This document shows, one piece after another, positions 25,038-33,130 of a stretch of 64,000 nt of DNA (position 1 is the first letter of the stretch; every line of letters begins with the position of its first letter). The stretch is taken from assembly GCA_041662605.1 (NCBI GenBank), contig JBAZSD010000020.1:15400-79399 (forward strand). Direction: 5' to 3'. Under the pieces are notes generated by a model, which saw nothing but the letters and a program-made list of their open reading frames with translations, was not told where the DNA came from and searched no databases. This DNA comes from Desulfomonilaceae bacterium (GTDB lineage: Bacteria > Desulfobacterota > Desulfomonilia > Desulfomonilales > Desulfomonilaceae). Both the position numbers and the translations under genes were made by a program.

Positions 25038-25934
25038 CTAACCTTCTTCGGGTTCTTTGACTGGTCTGAGAATAAATGTTCCATCGCTCTGCTCTTCAAT
25101 TTCCAGTCCGTAATAATGGAGAGAATCACTCAATGGACGACCAAAAAGTAATTCCAGGGCCTGGCCATCTATCCCCAGTTCTTGTGTGACAAATTCTCTT
25201 ACATGATGATCAAAACTTAACAGATCCAGCATCTTTTCGACTGTTTGTCCCTTCGTCGCTCCGAGACGGCTTATTTCCCTCGAAAAATCTTCATGGGAAC
25301 ATCTTTCATCGTGTCGCTGAATGATCTGCCATATATCTCCTGTGTCTTGAAGCAGGTCATACCTTGTGAGAGGAGATAGGTCCGAGAAAGCTTCCGGTTT
25401 AGGATCCCAGCACTCCTGCAACATGCATTGGGCAGGCCTGTCATCATAAATTGAGCATTCCCGATTCCATTTTTGGTAAAAAATACAGGTCTTGTCGTCT
25501 GCAGTCTCCCGTATCTTTATTCTTTCTTCCTGATTCTTAAGCGTTGATTCAACTCTGTTATCAGAAACGACTTCACCTGTTCTTATGGTGAAAACATCGT
25601 TGGGGCCAATCTTTCCTTTCCGTAACAGGCTGACGTCGTCCAATGTAAGCGTTGGGCTTCCCTTGGAACAACATTCTCCGCATTTAATGCAGTAGGGACG
25701 CGTATCGTAGGCAGCTTTGAGAAGGACTTCCTTAACCTGTTTCCATATCTCTTCCTGAGATCTGGATTCATCCGCTTCAGGCTTGGGCCCCAAGGCCTCC
25801 AGTTGCTTCATTACAGATTTTACCAGGGTTTCCGGGGCTACCGATGAGCCCACTTTCCACAAGACATCTCTAGCTTCCTCTTTTAGGGTTGTAACAAAAA
25901 AACTCCACTCAGCTCTATTCAAGTCATTTTCCAT
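25038..25934 (-). CDS. YkgJ-family cysteine cluster protein
   Basis: 298 residues from the ATG at 25934 (a TTG nine codons upstream coincides with an AAGGAGG box, so the start is not certain). The cluster begins CIKCGECCSKGSPTLT, continues CIFYQ and CSIYDDRPAQCMLQECW, a CxxCxxCC arrangement typical of this Fe-S or zinc-binding family. C-terminal half is helical and acidic. YkgJ relatives are widespread in anaerobes, with roles in protein lysine modification or cluster binding suggested but unproven. It stands convergent to GT39 with 45 bp between. Confidence 0.85.
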   Translation of the reverse strand: MENDLNRAEWSFFVTTLKEEARDVLWKVGSSVAPETLVKSVMKQLEALGPKPEADESRSQEEIWKQVKEVLLKAAYDTRPYCIKCGECCSKGSPTLTLDDVSLLRKGKIGPNDVFTIRTGEVVSDNRVESTLKNQEERIKIRETADDKTCIFYQKWNRECSIYDDRPAQCMLQECWDPKPEAFSDLSPLTRYDLLQDTGDIWQIIQRHDERCSHEDFSREISRLGATKGQTVEKMLDLLSFDHHVREFVTQELGIDGQALELLFGRPLSDSLHYYGLEIEEQSDGTFILRPVKEPEEG

Positions 25935-26097
25935 TTCCGCCTTCCGAAAAACCTCCTTCAAACCTAAATATTGTTCCCAATTCTATGATATATCAAAAGA
26001 GTTCAATTTTAAAGAACGCCATATTTCAGAACAAAACAACAGGTCAAGGATCCATAATCACTAGAGTTACTTGCTCATTGCTATTCAGAGGTAAGAG

Positions 26098-27402
26098 ATG
26101 AAAATCAGGTTTGTGGAGCTTTCCAAGCTCGACAACACACAGCGAAAAGAACTCACACAACGTCCCAGCGTAGGATTAAGGGATTTAATCCCCAAGATCA
26201 CGCCAATAATAGAAGATGTGAGAAAAAGAGGAGACTCCGCTCTTGTCGACTATGCGCTCAAATTCGACGGGGCGTCGATGAGCCCCGAGGATTTTAGAGT
26301 CGGCAAAGATCGGCTGAATGATGCCCTAAAGAAAATCCCGTCTGAACTTCGAGTCGCTATTCAGGCATCTATCATTAATATTACCAAGTACCACGAATTT
26401 CAGAAAGAACCAGAGATTCGTGAAATTGAGATCATGCCAGGAATAATCGCCGGTGAAAAGACAATCCCCTTGAACTCTGCAGGGCTTTACGTTCCCAGAG
26501 GCAAAGGATCTTTCCCCTCAATGATGATGATGTCCGCTGTGCCGGCAAAAGTCGCAGGAGTCAAAAGGATAGTCGCCACAAGTCCTCCCGACAAGCGTGG
26601 GATGCCGGATCAGGCTACTATGGCCGCGGCAGCGATGATCGGCGTAGATGAATTCTATGCGATCGGCGGGGTTCAGGCGATTGCGGCCTTGGCCTGCGGG
26701 ACTGAAACAATTCAACCCGTGGACAAGATAGTCGGTCCGGGCTCAGGTTACGTGCTGGCTGCGAAACAGTGGCTTTCAACCGAAATTGACACTGGTTTAC
26801 CGGCTGGTCCGAGTGAAGCCATAATCCTTGCGGATGATTCCATCGATGCGCTCACTGCTGCGACCGATCTTCTGATAGAAGCTGAACATGGCCCCGATTC
26901 TTCAGCATATCTTGTGACCCCTGACCAAAGTTTGGCCGACACCGTGATGGATACTCTGCCCGATCTTGTCGCCAAACTCCCTGAAGAAAGAAGATCATAT
27001 TGTGAAGTTGTCCTGTCAAACTCGGGCGGGGTTGTCCTTGCGGACAGTATGGATGATGCCGTAGGCTTTGTAAATGAATTCGCTCCGGAACATCTTCAGG
27101 TCTTGACACAAAATCCCAGGGAAATCCTGAAACATGTTCGAACGGCCGGAGAAATTCTTTTAGGCAGGTTTACGCCTGGAACACTGGCAAATTATTCCAT
27201 TGGGCCGAACGCTATTCTTCCTACTTCAGGATTTGGGCGGACGGCTTCCGCACTTTCGGTAAGGGACTTCACGAGGAAGATGTCATTCGCAGAATTAACA
27301 CGGGATGGATTTAACCAACTTGCTTCTAATACCTTGACCCTAGCCCGTTACGAAGGATTTCCAGCGCATGCCGCTGCGCTCAGTCTACGCATGGAACCGT
27401 AA
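26098..27402 (+). CDS. hisD: Histidinol dehydrogenase
   Basis: 434-residue enzyme catalysing the last two oxidations of histidine synthesis, histidinol to histidine with NAD+. Typical blocks are GLYVPRGKGSFPSMMMMSAV, VDKIVGPGSGYVLAAKQWL, LPAGPSEAIILADDS, EAEHGPDSSAYLV and NEFAPEHLQVLTQNPREIL, holding the zinc-binding and catalytic His/Glu residues. Size is normal. A ribosome site AGAGG precedes the ATG. No other his gene is in the window; the gene is linked instead to moaC and a DUF6125 protein. Confidence 0.95.
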   Translation: MKIRFVELSKLDNTQRKELTQRPSVGLRDLIPKITPIIEDVRKRGDSALVDYALKFDGASMSPEDFRVGKDRLNDALKKIPSELRVAIQASIINITKYHEFQKEPEIREIEIMPGIIAGEKTIPLNSAGLYVPRGKGSFPSMMMMSAVPAKVAGVKRIVATSPPDKRGMPDQATMAAAAMIGVDEFYAIGGVQAIAALACGTETIQPVDKIVGPGSGYVLAAKQWLSTEIDTGLPAGPSEAIILADDSIDALTAATDLLIEAEHGPDSSAYLVTPDQSLADTVMDTLPDLVAKLPEERRSYCEVVLSNSGGVVLADSMDDAVGFVNEFAPEHLQVLTQNPREILKHVRTAGEILLGRFTPGTLANYSIGPNAILPTSGFGRTASALSVRDFTRKMSFAELTRDGFNQLASNTLTLARYEGFPAHAAALSLRMEP

Positions 27403-27448
27403 TGATTCCATCAAACGTGAGTGTGAACAAATAAACGGAGAAAATTAC

Positions 27449-27925
27449 ATGTCCAAACTGACACATTTTGACAAAGATGGACAGGCCATAATGGTTGATG
27501 TTGGACCCAAGCGGATCACAGAGAGACTGGCTACAGCGCATGCGAAAATTCATATGAAACCGGAAACTTTGGAATTGATCCTCACGGGCAAGAGCAAGAA
27601 AGGAGACGTGTTGGGAGTCGCGAGGATAGCCGGAATAATGGCGGCGAAAAGAACCCCTGAACTCATACCACTGGCGCATCCACTGCCGCTGAATTCGGTA
27701 ACCATAGACTTTTCTCCCAATACCGAAATGAGTCACATCGATGTTGAAGCTCGTGTAAAAGTGACAGCCAAAACAGGAGTTGAAATGGAGGCCATGACTG
27801 CGGTGGCTATAGCTTGCCTAACTATTTACGATATGGTGAAGGCTGTTGACCGGGCTATGGTAATATCAGAGATTAAGCTTATGGAAAAATCCGGTGGGAA
27901 ATCAGGTCATTTCGTCCGCGCCTGA
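27449..27925 (+). CDS. moaC: Cyclic pyranopterin monophosphate synthase
   Basis: 158 residues making cyclic pyranopterin monophosphate for molybdenum cofactor. Core motifs: GVARIAGIMAAKRTPELIPLAHPL, then KTGVEMEAMTAVAIACLTIYDMVKAVD. C-terminal KSGGKSGHFVRA is also conserved. Start at 27449 is chosen because GGAG lies 8 nt upstream; an earlier frame start would overlap hisD. Molybdenum/tungsten enzymes such as formate dehydrogenase are expected in this type of organism. Confidence 0.95.
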   Translation: MSKLTHFDKDGQAIMVDVGPKRITERLATAHAKIHMKPETLELILTGKSKKGDVLGVARIAGIMAAKRTPELIPLAHPLPLNSVTIDFSPNTEMSHIDVEARVKVTAKTGVEMEAMTAVAIACLTIYDMVKAVDRAMVISEIKLMEKSGGKSGHFVRA

Positions 27926-27951
27926 CATTTGAGGCGCCTGTGGAGTCAATA

Positions 27952-28701
27952 ATGTTCCAGACCAAGTCTTACGATGTAGCGGATCTCCCGGAAGATGAAT
28001 TGAGAACTCTCATCGGAACTTTTTTCGGTCATATTATCATGCATTATGGGATGTGGTTCACTGAGGCTTCCATGAAACTCGGAGCCGCCAAGGCTCTTGA
28101 ATTTGAACACAGCGTAGCTCAAAGGCACTTTAAAATAGCCCTGACCAGACTGGCCCCTCATTTCAATATCGAAATTAAAGACGGAATTCCGGAGGTTCTT
28201 CTAAGAAAGTCACGGGAGGAATTGCTCCTATTGCTTGGCGACATCTCAAAGACCTGGGTTACAGGTGATGGTCTTTGGTTTCAGGCTATAGAGGGATCAG
28301 AAGGGATGGACACAGCTAAACTGGTTAATGACTCCTGCTGGTCTCTGTTCGCAAGATTAGAGGCGTTCAAGATAAAAAGTTTTTTGGGGACGGAAACCGA
28401 GGGTGCGCTGGAAATCCTGGAAAAGGCTCTGAGATTAAGGGTTTATTCAAGTCTCAACGCGCACTCGGCAGAATGGGATACTGAAGGGAATCTGATATTT
28501 TATATGACGGGGTGTCGCGTCCAGGAGGCGCGACGCCGAAAACAGATGGATGATTACCCCTGCAAGTCGGCGGGTATAACCGAATATACTGAATTTGCCC
28601 TAGGTATGGACCCCGCTATAATCACTGAATGCCTGTGGTGTCCTCCAGACCGGGTTCCCGATAAACTGTTTTGCGCCTGGAAGTTCAGCCTCAAGAAGTA
28701 A
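27952..28701 (+). CDS. DUF6125-like protein
   Basis: 249-residue cytosolic protein. It has an internal duplication: MHYGMWFTEASMKLG near residue 30 and GDGLWFQAIEGSEGMD near 105, each followed by helical segments. The C-terminal third holds Cys residues in GCRVQEARRRKQ, YPCKSAG and ECLWCPPD, arranged as a putative metal site. GGAG precedes the ATG at 27952. I recall related sequences in sulfate reducers and syntrophs under DUF6125, function unknown. Immediately follows moaC, probably in the same operon. Confidence 0.65.
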   Translation: MFQTKSYDVADLPEDELRTLIGTFFGHIIMHYGMWFTEASMKLGAAKALEFEHSVAQRHFKIALTRLAPHFNIEIKDGIPEVLLRKSREELLLLLGDISKTWVTGDGLWFQAIEGSEGMDTAKLVNDSCWSLFARLEAFKIKSFLGTETEGALEILEKALRLRVYSSLNAHSAEWDTEGNLIFYMTGCRVQEARRRKQMDDYPCKSAGITEYTEFALGMDPAIITECLWCPPDRVPDKLFCAWKFSLKK

Positions 28702-28752
28702 GCCCATATTCAGGTCGAAATCCTGTTTGTTTGTAGAACTGACTTATTGTCA

Positions 28753-28789
28753 AAAGGATGAGGAGTCAGCGAGCTACTCCGCATCCTTT
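28753..28789 (-). terminator. Imperfect hairpin at the end of the TPR gene
   Basis: AAAGGATG-A-GGAG at 28753-28765 pairs with CTCC-G-CATCCTTT at 28777-28789, one mismatch, with an 11-nt loop. The stop codon of the TPR gene (28766-28768) lies within the loop. On the minus strand the stem is followed by four U residues. It may terminate that gene and, on the other strand, the DUF6125-like gene that ends 50 bp away. Confidence 0.45.
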
Positions 28790-29632
28790 CTCGACTCGTT
28801 CACGCATTTTTCCAGCTTCGTCAGGTCTCCCTATTCCTTCGTAGAACTCCGCAAGGTTCTCGAGGCTTTGGTTCGTCAGAGGACCACAAGTTCCGTAATT
28901 CTTTTCCGTTATTTCATGGGCCCGAAGTAGAAGTTTCTCAGCGTTTTCATATTGACCCAATCCGACAAGCACCGAACCGAGATTGTATAGGGATGATGCG
29001 ACATGCTGATGATACGGTCCAAATTTCTCTTCAGCTATTGCCAAGGCTCGACGATACAATGGTTCCGCTTCCTGGAATCTCTGGAGACTTTCAAAGAGAC
29101 CGGCCAGATCATTTAACGAGACACCCACCTCCATACTTGAAGGCCCATGCAATTTCTCCTGTATCATCAGGGCCTTTTCATAATATGGCCTGGCCGCTGG
29201 ATAGCGACCCATAGCACGATTTACAGACGCAAGATTATTAAGACAGTTGACCATCATGTCGGTTTCAGGGCCGACAGAAGTCTCGACAATTTTCGACGCC
29301 TTCCTAAGGGCCGCCTCGGACTCCTTATACATGCCTAGTTCAAAATATGCGCCACCTAAATTATTGTACGCCATCGCCACATCAGGATGTTCCGGTCCAA
29401 GAGCATTCCTGCGGATCTCCAGAGATCTCTCCCATAGAGGAAGGGCTTGCTTGAGCCGTTTCTGGACTCGGTACATTTCAGCGAGATTGTTTAGACAACG
29501 CGCTACCCTCGGATCTTCCGGTCCGAACTCTTCCTCCGCCTCGTTCAGAGCCGCTTCCACAAGCGCAATCGCTTCAGATTGTTTGCCGCTCTGGAAAAGA
29601 TCGACTGCTTTTCTGTTATTTTCTTCCCACAT
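28766..29632 (-). CDS. Tetratricopeptide-repeat protein
   Basis: 288 residues with no signal peptide and five or six TPR units of the kinesin-light-chain type, such as RCLNNLAEMYRVQKRLKQAL, VAMAYNNLGGAYFELGMYK, EVGVSLNDLAGLFESLQRFQ and VASSLYNLGSVLVGLGQYE. A GAGGAG box 6 nt before the ATG at 29632 supports that start over the upstream one at 29716. TPR arrays mediate protein binding; partner unknown. Stands alone, with its 5' end facing the beta-oxidation operon. Confidence 0.85.
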   Translation of the reverse strand: MWEENNRKAVDLFQSGKQSEAIALVEAALNEAEEEFGPEDPRVARCLNNLAEMYRVQKRLKQALPLWERSLEIRRNALGPEHPDVAMAYNNLGGAYFELGMYKESEAALRKASKIVETSVGPETDMMVNCLNNLASVNRAMGRYPAARPYYEKALMIQEKLHGPSSMEVGVSLNDLAGLFESLQRFQEAEPLYRRALAIAEEKFGPYHQHVASSLYNLGSVLVGLGQYENAEKLLLRAHEITEKNYGTCGPLTNQSLENLAEFYEGIGRPDEAGKMRERVEKGCGVAR

Positions 29633-29991
29633 TTTCTTCTCCTCTTCCGGCCAAGAGCCGTTATCAGGAAATTTGCAGGGCGCGCTGGAGATGGAGCGCG
29701 ATCCGGGCCACGACATTGAAAAAAAGTAAGCTCGTTTTTGGACGAAGTCAATGTTTGAGGGAAATTCTCAATACTTTACTGATTCAGTAAGGAATCTTTT
29801 TTCTTGAGATATTAGAATGTAACGTGTAAACGTATTCTGAATCGCGCCATTTCCTGTTCATTATCATAGAATTTTGGAGATGCCGACAAGCCTTATTGGT
29901 TGGGGCGCTAAACGGCGATTAAAGCCCTGACCACAAAACATTCAAAAGGAATTATTTACCCTGCCAAGTTACACAAGGAGGATGAAAACTG
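29633..29991. other. Divergent promoter region of the beta-oxidation operon
   Basis: 359 bp. Contains a 15-bp palindrome at 29776-29790, a TAGAAT -10-like hexamer at 29813-29818 about 22 bp downstream, and an AAGGAGG ribosome site just before 29992. No match to a consensus -35 was found at the proper spacing. The region also must hold the promoter of the TPR gene. Confidence 0.4.
29776..29790. promoter_or_regulatory. Palindromic operator candidate TTACTGA-T-TCAGTAA
   Basis: A perfect 15-bp palindrome about 200 bp upstream of the first beta-oxidation gene. Perfect dyads of this size are typical of TetR-family regulators of fatty-acid and branched-chain catabolism, so it is a plausible operator. 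No regulator gene of that kind is in the window, so the assignment is inference. Confidence 0.45.
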
Positions 29992-31854
29992 ATGGCCAAT
30001 CTTCTCGTTGACGAGCGCGACGCGAAATTCGTGCTCTATGAGCAACTAAACATCGAAGAACTTTGTGAATCAGACGCGTTTTCCGAATTCTCTCGAGAAA
30101 TGTTCGACATGGTCATGGAAACCGCTCAGAAAATGGCTGAAAAGGAGCTGGCACCTACAAATACGGAGGGCGACGCTATCGGAGTAAAACTGGAAAATGG
30201 AAAAGTGACGGTTCCGTCTTCATTCCACGCTGCTTATCAGCAGTATTGCGAGGGAGGATGGGCTGCTCTTCCCATACCCCCGGATCATGGAGGACAGGGT
30301 TTTCCGAACCTTCTTTACATCGCGACCATGGAACTGTTCGTGGCGGCTAACCAGTCCCTGATGATGTACCCCGGACTTACGATCGGCTCAGCTCGCTTGA
30401 TTCAACTGTATGGCACTGAAGAACAACAGCGGATGTACATGGATAAGATGTACGCGGGTGAATGGTGCGGCACAATGTGTTTGACAGAACCGCAGGCGGG
30501 CAGCGATGTCGGAGCGCTAAGAACCAAGGCGGTAAAAAGACCCGACGGAACCTATTCAATTTCCGGTGGGAAGATATTTATTTCAGCCGGTGACCATGAT
30601 TTGACAGAAAACATAATTCACATGGTTCTGGCCCGTGTTGAGAACGCTCCCCCTGGGACAAAAGGCATCAGCATTTTTATTGTTCCCAAATTCCGCTATG
30701 ACGAAAACGGCAATCTGGAGGACAATGACGTTACCACCATGGCTATCGAGAAGAAGATGGGGATTCATGGATCCGCCACATGCGCTCTTAATTTTGGCGA
30801 AAAGGACAACTGTATAGGATACTTGCTTGGGGAAGAAAACCAGGGAATGAAAATCATGTTTAACATGATGAATGAAGCCAGGCTCTCTGTGGGTGTCCAG
30901 GGGTTGGCCCAAGCCAGCGCCGCGTATATGCACGCTTTGAAGTACGCCAAGGAGCGGTTTCAGGGGCCAGAGATCTCTACCATGAAGGATCCCAGGGCAC
31001 CCAAGGTTCCAATTATTCAGCATCCGGATGTCCGAAGAATGCTGATGTGGATGAAAAGCGTAACAGAAGGAATTCGCTCTTTGCTCTACTATGCGGCGTA
31101 CTGCGAAGACAGGGTTCACATAGCTAAAACTACTGAAGAGGCAGCAAAGTTCCAGGGGTTTCTCGACATTCTTATTCCCATCTGTAAAGCGTGGGGATCC
31201 GATATGGGCTTCAGAGTAACTGAACTCGCGATTCAGGTTCATGGAGGGTATGGTTTCTGCAGAGAATATCCAGTGGAACAGTTCATGAGGGACTGCAAGA
31301 TCTCCTCAATTTACGAGGGCACAAATGGAATTCAGGCTCTGGACCTGGTGGGAAGAAAGGTCGGTTACAAGCAAGGCTTACTATTCAAAAACATCGTGAC
31401 TGAAACCGGCGCTTTGCTTAAGAGCGCCAAGAAAAACTACCGCCTCAAGGACGCAGTCGAGCCTTTTGAAACCGCCCGTAAACACCTAATAGAAGTTACC
31501 CGTTACTTCGGGTTGAAAAGTATTACTGAAGATTTCATGACTCCAATCCTTTACGCCACTCCATACCTTGAACTTTTCGGGGACGTAGCGGTTGGTTTCA
31601 TGCTTCTATGGCAAGCAGTCATAGCGGACAGACGACTTGATGAAATGTATAACGACGCCAAAGCTGACACGCCCGAGAAAAAGGCTGAGTTGTTGAAATC
31701 GAACAGAAGCGCAGCGTTCTATCGAGGCAAAGTAGCGTCAGCCGAGTTTTTTGCCAACACCATCCTGTCGTTGGCGCCTGGAAAAGCCAGGGCGATCATG
31801 AGCGGCGAACGCTCCGCTATTGATCTTCCCGAAGAATCATTTGCGTTAGTCTAA
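29992..31854 (+). CDS. Acyl-CoA dehydrogenase, long form with C-terminal extension
   Basis: 620-residue FAD enzyme oxidising acyl-CoA to trans-2-enoyl-CoA and giving electrons to ETF. N-terminal domain to about 150 (LIQLYGTEEQQRMYMDKM), middle beta domain with MCLTEPQAGSDVGALRTKA and KIFISAGDHDL, helical domain with VHGGYGFCREYPVEQFMRD, and the catalytic Glu in YEGTNGIQALDL, then a ~170-residue C-terminal domain as in FadE/DmdC-type members. AAGGAGG box precedes the ATG. It is the first gene of an operon with thiolase and a FadB-like enzyme, implying fatty-acid or short-chain acyl oxidation. Confidence 0.93.
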   Translation: MANLLVDERDAKFVLYEQLNIEELCESDAFSEFSREMFDMVMETAQKMAEKELAPTNTEGDAIGVKLENGKVTVPSSFHAAYQQYCEGGWAALPIPPDHGGQGFPNLLYIATMELFVAANQSLMMYPGLTIGSARLIQLYGTEEQQRMYMDKMYAGEWCGTMCLTEPQAGSDVGALRTKAVKRPDGTYSISGGKIFISAGDHDLTENIIHMVLARVENAPPGTKGISIFIVPKFRYDENGNLEDNDVTTMAIEKKMGIHGSATCALNFGEKDNCIGYLLGEENQGMKIMFNMMNEARLSVGVQGLAQASAAYMHALKYAKERFQGPEISTMKDPRAPKVPIIQHPDVRRMLMWMKSVTEGIRSLLYYAAYCEDRVHIAKTTEEAAKFQGFLDILIPICKAWGSDMGFRVTELAIQVHGGYGFCREYPVEQFMRDCKISSIYEGTNGIQALDLVGRKVGYKQGLLFKNIVTETGALLKSAKKNYRLKDAVEPFETARKHLIEVTRYFGLKSITEDFMTPILYATPYLELFGDVAVGFMLLWQAVIADRRLDEMYNDAKADTPEKKAELLKSNRSAAFYRGKVASAEFFANTILSLAPGKARAIMSGERSAIDLPEESFALV

Positions 31855-31874
31855 TCTTCTGTGGAGTCAGCAAT

Positions 31875-33101
31875 ATGAAAGCGAGAAAAGTAGTTTTAGT
31901 TGACGCGGTAAGGACAGCTTTCGGCCGTGCGGGAGAAAAGGGCGTTTTCTGGAACACCCGCGCGGACGACATGGTGGTAAAAGTCATCAGGGAACTTATG
32001 CGGCGCAACCCCAAAGTAAAACCTGAGATGGTGGAAGAAAACGCCTGGGGTGTTTTTTGTCAGGAAAAGGATCAGGGCCTGACTCTTGGGAGAACAACCG
32101 TCATACTTTCGGGCTTGCCTGAGACTGTGGCGGGATATTCTATCGACAGAATGTGCGCGGGCGGTATGAGCGCTCTTACTTCAGCGGCTTCCGAGATTGC
32201 ATTGGGCGCCTGTGATGTAGCGATAGCCGGCGGAGTTGAGCACATGGGTCACCATCCTATGGGCGCCACAGCGGATCCAAATCCAAGATTTCTCACGGAC
32301 AAACTGGTAGATTCCAGCGCTATGTCCATGGGCATGACCGCTGAAAACCTGCATGACATGTTCCCACACATAACCAAAGAAATGACAGACCAGTATTCCT
32401 TGATCTGTCAGCAAAAGGCCGCTGACGCCATCAAGTCCGGCAAAATCAGCCAGATGATCGTTCCAATGACGGTTTACACCAAGAACGGTTGGGTTATAGC
32501 CGACACCGACGAACAACCTAGACCACAAACAACGTTGGAAGGCCTTGCATCTCTAAAAACTCCTTTCAGAGTAATGGGAAATGTAACCGCCGGCAATTCC
32601 TCAGGCCTAAATGATGGCGCAGCGGGAGCCCTGCTAATGACATTGGAAAAGGCTGAGGAACTCGGTGTGGAACCTAAGATGGAGATGAAATCCTTCGCTT
32701 ATGCTGGTGTAAAACCGGAGATCATGGGTATCGGGCCAATACCCGCCACACATAAGGCATTGAAGGTTGCCGGACTGACCATTGATGACATCGGGTTGGT
32801 GGAGATGAATGAGGCTTTCGCTGTCCAGGCGGTGGCCTTTATGGAGGAATTTGGACTGACCTTTCCGGATGATCCGCGTCTCAACATATATGGTGGCGCA
32901 ATCGCTTTCGGACATCCTCTGGCTTCTTCTGGAATCAGACTGTCATGCCACATGATGCATGCGTTCAAGGAACATCCGGACGTCAAATATGGCTTAACTA
33001 CTATGTGCGTCGGCCTTGGGCAGGGTGGCGCCGTAATCTGGAAAAACCTCCAGAGAGACGGTAAGAAAGAGAAAAGAGAAAAAAAGGAAAACGCTGAATA
33101 A
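31875..33101 (+). CDS. Acetyl-CoA acyltransferase (beta-ketothiolase)
   Basis: 408-residue thiolase cleaving 3-ketoacyl-CoA to acetyl-CoA and a shortened acyl-CoA. Cys94 in DRMCAGGMSAL is the acyl-accepting nucleophile; NEAFAVQAVAF, GGAIAFGHPLASSG (His) and TMCVGLGQGGAVIW (second Cys) complete the active site. Follows the dehydrogenase by 20 bp and precedes the FadB-like gene by 29 bp. A Lys/Glu-rich 15-residue tail follows the conserved end. FadA/FadI-type. Confidence 0.94.
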   Translation: MKARKVVLVDAVRTAFGRAGEKGVFWNTRADDMVVKVIRELMRRNPKVKPEMVEENAWGVFCQEKDQGLTLGRTTVILSGLPETVAGYSIDRMCAGGMSALTSAASEIALGACDVAIAGGVEHMGHHPMGATADPNPRFLTDKLVDSSAMSMGMTAENLHDMFPHITKEMTDQYSLICQQKAADAIKSGKISQMIVPMTVYTKNGWVIADTDEQPRPQTTLEGLASLKTPFRVMGNVTAGNSSGLNDGAAGALLMTLEKAEELGVEPKMEMKSFAYAGVKPEIMGIGPIPATHKALKVAGLTIDDIGLVEMNEAFAVQAVAFMEEFGLTFPDDPRLNIYGGAIAFGHPLASSGIRLSCHMMHAFKEHPDVKYGLTTMCVGLGQGGAVIWKNLQRDGKKEKREKKENAE

Positions 33102-33130
33102 CCAATTTCAAGTTATAGAAAGGAAACGCC

